From: Bombyx mori
Lineage: Eukaryota; Arthropoda; Insecta; Lepidoptera; Bombycidae
NCBI RefSeq assembly: GCF_030269925.1
Contig: NC_085116.1
Location: forward strand, 8,060,001 to 8,124,000
Direction of reading: 5' to 3'
DNA length: 64,000 bases
Part shown: positions 9,401-21,400 of the stretch, piece after piece
Layout of the letters: each line of letters begins with the position of its first letter
How positions within the stretch are numbered: the first letter of the stretch is position 1
Notes under the pieces: generated by a model
What the model was told of the DNA's origin: nothing
The model's input: the letters and a program-made list of their open reading frames with translations, nothing else
The model's database searches: none
Made by a program: the position numbers and the translations under genes

Positions 9401-12400
9401 TTTCTCAATAATGGTATCTTGATACACTTGTGCCGATGTTTTGATACCTTTTTCACAAAAGTATGGCCCAGTCAGTCCTTTATAGCTAATACCACCAAAC
9501 CATCACTGAAGTCGGATAGTGCCGACGTTGCACTCTGTCGACTATTTGGGAAGCTTCCTTAGAGCTTTGAGCGTAAATACGGTCATTTTGTTTGTTAAAA
9601 TGTTGCTCAATTGTAAAAAATTTCTCATCCGTAAACAAAAATTTTCTATGACCTCCCTTTGCGTACCGCTTCAGTAGTTGTTTCGATTTTACCACCCTAT
9701 TCTCTTTTAAATTATCTGTTAAGAAATGACCAGTACGTCTCTTATAGGCTGCAAGTTCTAAGTCATCTTTTAAAATACGCGACATGGTTCTAGGTGCTAT
9801 CTTCATCTCCCGAGATAAAATCTTTAGCTTTCGGACCGGATTTCTTCGAATTCTTTCCCTTACTGCTTTGACCACCTTTTTCGTACGAACACTACGTGGA
9901 CGGCCAGATCTTTTCCTGTCACAAACAGAGAAGGTCTCATTGCACCTATTAATAGCCCGGTACACAAACATTTTACTAATACCAAGCGTATGGAGAGTTT
10001 AAAAAATTGCATTTGGCTCCATACCTACTTTGTGTAATGCAATAACAGCGATTCGGTTCTCTTTATCACCCCACTACATTTTAATATCGCAAAATATTGT
10101 ACAATGTATTGGCGCCAAAATGAGAAAACACATTGAGCAATTATATAAAAATGACAGATTCCAAATTCAAATGTAATATTTTGTTTATTTTTAATTGTAA
10201 CAGTATTTATGGTAGTAAGTATATTAATACGTGTAACAAAAATTTGTTCCCCTTTTTACGAAAATTGCGCGGACGGAGGAAGGAGTATGAAATTTCCCAC
10301 ACTTATACAGAATGAGTGCAGAATGTTAATATTTTTTTAAATTATTATAAGATTAATAACTTTATTTATTATTAAAAAAAAGAACATAATAATCCTAACC
10401 TAAAAGTACATGTTATTATCCGCAACATGCTTCGTCAGATTACAGAAATTGAGTTATCAGCAACATGCTTCGTCAAAAAGTACAATGCTTACTTTCAGCT
10501 ACAAGAGTCGTCATTTTTTAAATTATGTAATTTTTTTTTTACATTAAATCAATAAACAACTTCCATGTATTTGACGCACACACGCATGCATACTATTTGT
10601 TTATTTTTCAAACTTTTCTTATTGCTTATGCAAATCAAATGTGGTCAAATTGAGAATAAATGAAATATTGTTTGTCTTTATTAATATTTGTCTAAGTGTA
10701 GTCTTGGCGAAATCTGTGATGAATAGAATCATAATAGTGTGCAAACTTATAATTTCAGTTAATTATAGTCGAATTCCGACTACCGGGGGACCACTAGTTC
10801 TGATAAAGAGCGAAGGTCGCTCTCACCGACGTTCGCCGGTTCTACCCCAGCAGGTTATTTTGAGGACGCATGTAACAACGTTTAGGCGGGTCCTAAATAT
10901 CTTCCTATAGCTCGGTCGCATCTCTGACATCGCTAAGGGCATTACGTGATTTTTTTGTTGGTTCAGGCTAACAGAGCCTTTTCGAGCGATATATCAGCGA
11001 GGATGGGAAGCTAAAGCAGAAACGATTTATTTCATACTAGCTTTTGCCCGCGACTCCGTCCGCGTGGAATAGTTACTTTGGCATAACGCTAAATTTTACC
11101 CCCCGCTTCATTTACGTAGAAAGTGAAAATATTTTTGAGTTATAGAATGTTGAGGAGCTATTTAAACCCCTATTTTGAAACATCCTTTATTGGTTCTCTA
11201 CTTACCGTGTCCGGTCTTACCATGATGCTATATAGCCTATAGCCTTCCTCAATAAATGGGCTATCTAACACTGAAAGAATTTTTCAAATCGGACCAGTAG
11301 TTCCTGAGATTAGCGCGTTCAAACAAACAAACTCTTCAGCTTTATAATGAGCCGTTACCGTCGGTGATGGACGTTAGCAATTACAGCGGCACGATCAAGC
11401 TGCTGAAGACTCCTGAAACCTCAGACCTTTTACAGCGCTGTGGAAGCTCATTCCAAAGCCGTAAGCCGTAAAAAGTAGTACGTGATAAAAGGATAGGTCT
11501 GAAATCGTACTGTAGATGAACGCAATGGGTCTAGGGCGTATTGATGATGTTGAATCGGCTCTTTTTCCCATTTCAGTTTTTTTGTGCTCTTAAAAAAAAG
11601 ACTCAAATCAATTCCGTATTTTATAAATATAAAGTACTTGACATCCATATTCCAGTGTATTCTAATCCTATGATCAAAATATTCTAGTATTTGATTACTT
11701 ACTAAGTATTCGAGTTGGTACTCAAGTCGGTTTGACCCGGTGTCTCTCTATTAAGAAGTATGGATGAAAATTGCTCCGGTGGTGGTTGAATGAGTTCGAT
11801 GTTTATAGCTCTTACACTTGGAAAAAAGTATAATTCCTATAAACCTCCACCTCTGACTATCTCGTATCCCGCTTCCTATAGGATCGTATTAAATTTGAAC
11901 ACGACTTAAAGGCTCTAATCATCTTTAAGATATAATATTAGATAAATAATAGATATAATACTAGACCTTTTAAATTAAGAAAGCGGTATCATGACTGTTA
12001 TCACAATTAAAGCTTACCTACCCAGGAAACGTAACGTTGAATAATTGAATATTAATTTGTTTTAATTCGTTCTTGTAATTGATAATGTAGGGATAAAAGG
12101 AAAGAACGACTTCCTTTGCAATATGTATATACTCGTATACAAATTATGTGTTTGTTACACATGCCGAGTTTTCCTTAGGTTTTCCATAGGTTTTCCTTTT
12201 TTTAATGATTTTTCCGTACAGTTGCATTTTTAGATAGTATAGTTAAAGTATTTATTTATGTACAAGAAATGTATTTTTGATTTTTGTTTCATAGGATGAA
12301 GCAGATAAATCAAGTGACAAGGTCGAAGACAATGCCAACAACCGTGTCAACAAAAGGTTCGTGTCATTACGTTTGAATCAAATATTTTCAATATTATCAA

Positions 12401-15400
12401 GTCATTATAAAACTACAACACCGATATTCATTTGAAAAAAAATTTGAAGAAATCATTTCTGAAAAATACCAATACAAAAATGTTTATTTTCTTCACGTAT
12501 ATAAGTACGATAGTTAATTGACATTAATAAAAAATATTCTTAGATTGAATCATTGTTCTGCATTGTTATCACTTATAAGGAGTTAGAATACCAATAAAAA
12601 AACATACGGTCCGAATTCATCAGAACATTATCTTGAAGTCTGTTAAAAAAAAACCATAATTGTAAATATGTATTTCATTTGTTTTACACTGTCACTGTCA
12701 CACATTTTTAATGGCCGGCACGGGTAAGTACGTACCACCACCCACCACCCTGCTCATTTCTGCCATGAAGCGGTGATGCGTTCGGTTTGAAGGTCGGGAC
12801 ACCCGCTGAACTGTGAAACAAAAACTTGGAACTCATGTCTTATTGATGGCACTTATATTATTGATGGGCTCCGGTAACCACTTAACATCAATATAAGCAA
12901 TAACAAAAAAAAACATAAGTCTATTATTATTTAATACTAGCTGACCCGGCAGACTTCGTAGTGCCTCAATCGATAAATGAGTCGACTATTATCAAAGCCG
13001 GCAATCTGACTTTTGGACAATGATTGGTAAATCAGAAAAACGAATTATTGACTTTGTATTCCATTGGCAGTCACAAAACTCTTCGGAGCGACATCTTAGA
13101 TAAATAACAGGTTAACTATTAACCTTTATTTAATGCTGGTTTTGAACCGTATTCTTTGAAGGAGACGATTATATTCAAATCAATCTGTATTGACATATCA
13201 ATAAAATTTTTTTGTCCAAATGCACAGATTGCCACCTTTGATAATAGACGACTCAAATAAAAGACAAAAGGAATCCGTCCGATGGGGGACACATCAAAGG
13301 AAAAACAAAATTGTTATTTTCATTTAATTTCGAGCATTTTTATATTTATCTACCTTTTAAATCTTCTCTGGACTTCCACAAAATTAAATAATTCAAGACC
13401 AAAATTAGCCAAATCGGTCCAGCCGCTTTCGAGTTTTAGCGAGACTAACGGACAGCAATTCATTTTTATATATATTTAACATTAATATTAATACTATTGA
13501 ATACGTAATTACAAATTTAAAAGCATAGTATAATAATATATCCCTTTTCCTTAAACGTGTTCCTGTTCTGCGCCGTATTCTATATTTACACGTTAGTTTG
13601 TGCTCCATTCAGAGGGAAGCTCTCAGTGCTGTGACGTCTTACATTCGGTAGACTCATCGTTTCAATTTATTATTGCAACACGCGCACTGAAATATATATC
13701 GTTTTCTCGGGATAATCCGTTTGCCTAGTGAATTATTGGATCGATATTAAATTCGATATGTCCACAAACAACATGTCCGTGTTAGCGAGAAGAAAAAGAC
13801 AGTATTTAGAAAATGTGTGCAGTGAGTGATATAATTGTGTGGTCTAAATGAATACGAAGATAATATGGTCGCTTTCAGGTATAATTTATTATTACAAGAA
13901 TATAAATGAAACGATAACCGTTATAAAAGCGGAATAAACGGGAATGAACAGATTATATTATTCGTTTGACGAGAACGTACCTAAAGCTTTCATAAACATC
14001 TCGACAATATTAATAATGAATCCGTACCTTTTTTTTAAATTTAATTAAATCAAATAGAACAATTAGCACTAACTCATAAAGCATTCGTCAATATTCGTTA
14101 TATTTTTTACAAATATGTATATAATATAAGTAAAAATGATTAAATACGACAAATGATGAAGAAATACGTAAATGTAACTGCACTTTACAGAAAAATTATT
14201 ACAACTAAGCAATATGTTATCTAAAAATACCTACCAGATATGTTATCTAAAACTTTTAATCGTAAAAATCGTTACACACTTTATTTACACTTATAAATTC
14301 ATTGAATTTAGTAACCATAAGGTATGAAAATAATTAAATAGAACTAAAGAGAACCCACAAGATGAGTCTGTCATGGCGAAATTTGGTTGCGATGCGTGGT
14401 ATCTTCTCTGTGTTAAACCTCTCCTGAATTGGCCTGACGATGGGCGTTCTGTGTTCGTTCTAACGTCTACAGACGCACATGGGCGGCATCGCAATGTTTT
14501 GGCAACATGCCGCGAACGCTATTTTTGATAAACCTTGAATGAACCGCCCTTGCCGCTTAAATACAACTTCATCGACAACTTTGTGTTCCACAAGAACGTC
14601 ACATAAAAGAAATAAACACGAATTGTCGTTATAAGTAAAAAGTATTTATAAACCGCAAATTTTTAATAATTTAAGCGTTAAACCGAGCGCTGTAGAGTGC
14701 TTGTTACTCAACAGTCAGCTGGATCACAGTGTCAAGGGAGCTGGTCGATGTAATCGAAAATGTTTCTTATACATCACGTACTACGTTTCGATATGGGTAA
14801 ACGCCAGTGGCCTAAAACGCAAAGGTGCCTGGTGTATTCATTCATAGTGAGTTTTGGCCATCGATTTTTAAATCGATTAAAAACCTAAGTAGGTATATCA
14901 CTACATAGTATAAAACAAAGTCGCTTTCTCTCTCCCTATGTATGCTTAAATCTTTAAAACTACGCAACGGATTTTCATGCGATTTTAATAGATAGAGTGA
15001 TTGAAGAGGAAGGTTTATATGTATAATAACATCCATTAAATAGTGGAGAAATCAATAATAAATTACAGTTTCCGAAGCGATACGAGGGCGGGTCGCTATG
15101 CTTTAATATAAAAAATTACGAGTCCAAGGTTAATAAGACAATAGTTCAATATTTGATTTGCATAATTAGTAACATTAAAATATTTAAGTAATTGCCAAAT
15201 GCAATAAACCTGTGCAGCCAGCCAGCGTGTCGTCCCTCGCGAAGCACCGAGCCGGCATGTACTCGCACCGGTGAAAGGAAGGTTAAATACTCCGCCAATA
15301 AGACAAATTGCAGCAACCTTACTAAAAATGGAATCGCACCACCGTGATTTCATTCTTAATTGAATAATAATAAAAACGAATTCAGCTAAATATAAATAGA

Positions 15401-18400
15401 TAAAGCTAAAAAAAAAAGATTCAATATCATATTCCCAGGTGTTTCCGAACCGATTTTCTTATTTTGTTTGTTTAGAAGCCATATATATATAGACATTAAT
15501 TCTTTAATTTCAAAATATCGATTAATAAACATATGAGAAATGTGGTCATTTAAACTTTGAGGTGTCAGTGATTAGTAGGTTTCTAGATTTTACTTGGTGT
15601 AAGGAGGCTAGGTGTTGCAACTCCTGTTTCCCCAACACTCATTAGAATACTTTTCCCACCAAGACGAATAAAAACGCAAAAAAGAAACAAATATTATTTT
15701 AAATACTTGGTAGAAATAGATTTAGTGATGGTACGTGCAGGTACTACCAATTTGTCTTAATTCTGCGAAGAAGTCACACGGCTATGATTGAAGGATAGCT
15801 ATTATACAATACAATTGGGACTTTGATGTACTTCTCAAGTTGGGTGTTAGCATCTACATTGCGAAATCTATGGGCTTTGGTAATTACTTAACACTAGGTG
15901 TGCTGTGACCCGGTCCACCCGTTTAATATTAATAAACGTATAGAACTTTAAACTTTTTGATAGAAAAATTTATAGATATATATAACGTATAATTTATTAA
16001 AGATCATTTAACTATTTCTGCAGCTATTGTTTTCAAACACAAATTTTCTATACCATTCCACAGCTCTAAAATATGGGGTGATGTTCTAGAGTTTGAAACT
16101 CCCTTCTCGAACTAAAAGTTAAATTCATTTAAAAAAAATGGTATACATACGATTTTCTACACGCAATCATATACCATCTGCGTATCCTACAAGTTTATAA
16201 GCTCCAGCAGAGCTGAATGAAATATGAAATCCGCTTTCTCTAATTTCAAAATAATGTTTTTCTAAGCCAATAATAGTTTACTTAAAATATGATGGCTGCC
16301 ACACGATTCGACATTGAATTTATCAACGTCAATATCTTGAGACCTCCTGCAAGCTTTGCATAGTCGGGCTGTGATCTCGGACACGTTCATGCAGCTCGTA
16401 CTGTAAATGCTGGATTACGTCATGAACTGGGCATCTCATTACTGTTTTAACAAGGTCGAATAAGCAACTATGGACATATGAGCTCTTCGTTTACCCTACA
16501 TGTCAAGTGGAAACCGGAGATAGGTAATAAAGCGATGTCGCTACACATCTTTAAACGTAAAAGTGAAGTCACAATTGCTTTACAACGCTCTTCGAGCCGG
16601 TACGCATGATGGTAGTATCCATCCCGCAAGTTGCCTTAACAACAGTACTTGGGATAAGAAACCGAGGGAGTTGAGGAAGGAATTAAATGATACGGGTTAT
16701 CAGAATGTAGAGCTAGTAGCTCTAGCTAGTGATGTCCGACTAAAATATTATCGTTACCTACCATATTACGATTAAGATTTAAAAGCTTATTGCACTAATT
16801 GAATAAGACGAAGTTCGCCTGGTGTTATACATTCATTTAAAAAAGTATTGGGAGTGGATGATTTTTTTATGGTTCCGAAGCAATTTTTTTATCGTTATTA
16901 TATTGACGCAACTGTTTCCCCTTTTTGACGCGAAGTAAAAAGCGTTCAAAAGCGGTCTAGATGTGTTAGAAGATTTGCGTCCCTTTGGTAGGCTATGAAC
17001 ATTTGTAATTGCTTTTTTTTTTTAATTTCTCGATGTTCTGATGATGTGTACAAGATATAAGGGAGAATTTACGCTGAGAACCGAACACGATTCAGTAAAA
17101 AGCGTATAAAATGGTTTGATGATTTGATTATTTGTTGGCGTAATAATTTTAAAATGTATTATTTCTGAAGGAGCATACTTTGAAAGTGATAAAATAAATT
17201 TTAATGATTAAGTAACATTTTGTGTATTATCGATATTTTCCGGTACTTTTTTGACAGATCAGTATAATAAAAAGCACTTTTTTCCAATTCGGTACACCAA
17301 AATAACGTCAATTTGCAGAAAAAGTAAATTAAATTTAAAATTAAAGTACAATGGGTGGACTTATCGGTGAAAACGATCTCTTCATGGCAACCTGTTCAAA
17401 TCTTGTGTGTACCGGAGTCATCACTAAGAAACTGCCGCCATTCCCTTTGAGACGTTGGAAGTAGTGATTTTATTGTTTGGTGGGTGTTCCAATCTTTAGG
17501 TTAAGACTGTTTTGCTACAGGAATTATCGTGATGATGATATCTACTAGTGCATAATGCGCTTTATCACCAGTAAAACAAAAACAATGAAATAACTAGGCA
17601 TTGAATAGCTGGTCAAGGCCTTGCGGTTCGTGCATACAATTAACTCGAATTGGAGCTAGCCTCTCGTATTTAGTAGTGAAATAGTGGACTGGTCTGTTTT
17701 AGGGTTCCGTGAACAAATCGTAAAAACCCTTCTAATTACGTCATATGCGTCGATGTGTATATCACAACAATTTTGCTAGAAGACAGAACGGACGCCTATT
17801 GGTAGCTAGTGCCAAAATTCACTCGAATAAGGTGGTCGCATTCGGGCTTGTTCGCCTGTGTACAAATAGATGAGGCATCATACTTGATATATATTAATTT
17901 GTTTTTTAGCCTCAATGAATGCTACTTCGCGAATAAGGGCTCAGCAGTGGTGCTGGGGGGTACGGAGCGCGGCTGCATGGATCAGAGACCATCCCCAGTT
18001 CGCTCATGTCCCCAGTCTGACATACAAAATCACCTTCAATCTATGTTCTACTTATTGCGCCCTGAAGAGACGCTCAAAATGGTAAAAAAAATCGATTTAT
18101 TTTGTAAACGAATTAAGCGAGTATTTGTTTAATGTCGCAAAACGATTGTTTCAGGCGGTGAAACTGGAAAGCGCTCACCCAGGCCGAACAAGATACCTGG
18201 TAGTGGTTTGCCGTAATGAAGAATCTGCGTTATTGGGTATCGACTGTAAGGAGCGCACAACTGTTGGACTAGTCCTAAGAGTCCTGGCCGACACATCCAT
18301 AAAACTAGACGGAGATGGGTAAAAAAGACACAACTTAATAAATGCTTTATTTGAAAGTCGAAAACTAAGATCCCGACTAACGTCGACCTTCATCCATATG

Positions 18401-21400
18401 TTTACCGAAATGGAAATAATGTTGTATCAATCACTAGTGAAACTCGGCCACGCTCCGCTCTGCCTATCGCGAAACATAATAATATAAACATCACTCATTA
18501 AAACTACTCGCGCGCCACCTGTCGTATGTTGCTAGTACTATTGTTAATTTTTCCCTTAAGTGCGCGAACACATGGATGTTAAACAAACAAAGATTGTCAT
18601 ATTTCGAATGATTTGGCTTGTAAAATTGAAAGCCTTCTTTTTACAAAAATATTTTGTTCATTTATTGTTTAATTTTGTTGGTTTTGCTAAGTAGGTATAT
18701 TCAGTAACTGCTACTGATTTGGTAGGAAATAAAAACAAGAGAAGATTAGGTTAGCGATCCTTTTTGGTAGCGAAAACCTATAAATTCATAGCAAACAAGG
18801 TATATGAAAAACTAAAGCAAAAACAGTCAATTGGCGTAATATCGTAAAAAAAAAATCAAACTGGACTTACTGATTTCTTGGCAACCTTTTCAATAAAAGT
18901 ATGTACATGCTAGTTCGTAAATTTTATTATTTAATATGTGTAATGCATAATAAACACAATGGTTGTGGCTGGAGTCTGCCCAAATATATGTTTAAAAAAT
19001 GTTACTAATTTTGAACAAACTATGCTTAGGTTTTGTGAATACTAAAGGAAACCACCACGTATTTTCATATTCAAAGTTTTGATTCTAAGACGAGCTTACG
19101 CCCCATTTGATGGAAAGTGACTAGCACAACTAGCAGTTCATTGCCTACCGTCAAAACCTCGTAAAAAGACAACGAAATCATAAGGAAATTTTGTTTTTTT
19201 ATGGCTATATTAGTAATTTGTCTATAAAAACACGGAAAATTTTCGTACACACACAAATAGTGATAGGTATTATATTCCCAAACAACAGTTGAAAGGGACG
19301 AAATCTTTGAATTCATAGTCTTAAATGTAAAGAGGCGCTTGAAGGTAGATGTTAGTCGGTCCAACACTACGAGGATTACATCTTTCAAATCATTATTTGA
19401 CACGTGTCATAATATATTAACTACATATATTATATTACTAATATTGATTTTAAATTTTCAACAGCGGATTCAGCGTCTGTGTATGTAACCAACAGCATAT
19501 ATTTAAGCCAGTCTCCGTACAAGCCATGTGGTAAGGTTCAATATTGTTTTGCGGGGCGTGAATTTGTTGATTAAACGATTAAAAATGTCGTCCATTATTG
19601 TTGTTGCTTATTAAAAAAAGTTTGACTTTTATTTCAGGTCTGCTTTGCAAACGCTCCATCGGGCTAGTGCCAGAGCGCGACAGTTAAATCATTTTGCAGG
19701 GGGACCTTCGCATTCTTGGTGCGTCTTCTATGAGAATCATGTGGACTCTGATCGTTCTTGTCTTAACGAATGGCACGCTATGGATAACATCGAGTCGCGT
19801 CGACCGCCATCGCCTGATTCAGTCAGATTAAAGTGAGTATCATTAGAGAACATTAATATCGGGCTGCATTGATCTTGCTAGGGTTAATGTTAGCAACGTC
19901 GTCAAGATAGAGCCCCGTGAGCTTAGATACTAGTTCTGTGAATCTAGTATAACCCCTCGAGGTCACTAGAATAGGTAGGGAAAAAAACCGGTCTGTTGTT
20001 GTAAAAGCTTCAAATTCGGTCATCAGTGAAGTTTTTTCTAGTCGACTTCTAAAAACAACACCCAACCAATTTCGTGCTCGGCCGCAGATTTCCACGCAAA
20101 TTGTTATTAAGGGTGCGGCGGTGTTGTAATTTGTATCGGCTATATAAATACTAAAGAGAAGTAAAAGCCGATGCCCGATGAGAATTAATAATAGTAAAAA
20201 CCATTTTTTTGTGTGGATTTACTACAATGTAATAATAATTACGGTATTAATTACGTCACACGAATTCTATGCAACTGCATTAAACAATCGGACAACCGTT
20301 AGTTTCTAAAACAGGCGCGCTAATAATATGTGTGACGTCATTTGGGGTCAAAATAAATCATGAGCTAATCTTATCCAATAATGTGAAAAAGAAAATATTT
20401 AAGCTTATTAACTATGTAATACTAACAATGCGCTGTGGTTTGGTGTTTATTTTTGATTGAATTTTTGTTATAGTGAATTTAAACAAAAATTGATTTAGAA
20501 CACCCTTTAAACAACACGAGTGTTCATGATATCCCGATAATATTAGAACGGGTTTCAAATTATTTTAGTGTCATACTCAATTATCGTAATCCATTTTTAC
20601 AGTCAAAGTCGATATTGAAATTTGAAGTCGCCGTGGCCTAAAGGATAAGACGTCAGGTGCATTCGTATGTAGCGATACACCGGTGTTCGAATCCCGCAAG
20701 CGGGGGTACCAATTTTTCTAAGAAATACGTACTCAACAAATGTTTACGATTAACTTCCACGGTGAAGGAATAACATCGTGTAATAAAAATGAAACCCGCA
20801 AAATTATAATTTGCGTAATTACTGGTGGTAGGACCTCTTGTGAGTCCGCACGGGTAGGTACCACCGCCCTGCCTATTTTTGCCGTGAAGCAGTAATGCGT
20901 TTCGGTTAAAAGGGTGGGGCAGTCGTTGTAACTATACTGAGACCTTAGAACTTATATCTCAAGGTGTGTGGCGCATTTACGTTGTAGATGTCTATGGGCT
21001 CCAGTAACAACTTAACACCAGGTGGGCTGTGAGCTCGTCCACACATCGGAGCAACAACAAAAAAATTGTGCTGACGGCCTCATTTTATATCGTGATAATG
21101 TCTTATTTAGGTGGTAGTTCTTAGGCCTACTTTACGGTGACCTCGAAAACGATCGAGTGCCGGCCAATGCGTTAATTAATACACATTACTAGCATTAACA
21201 TTGCGAAGGAAACGCTCAATAAATCTTCTTGCGTGAATCATTAATTTTTATTTAATGCAAAACAAAAATTATTTGTTTCCTTTTGGAAGCTTAACAAATG
21301 TGTTTTATTATAAAAATGATTTTCGTTATTATTGCAGGCCACGCGAAAGAGACGAAACAGAATGCGTAATAAGATGTACCCTCAAAGAAATCATGATGAG

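Noticed and set aside
16563..16775. 70-codon forward open frame in slingshot intron 2
   Set aside because: No recognisable domain and no splice phase compatible with slingshot. It may be transposon debris, but I could not place it.
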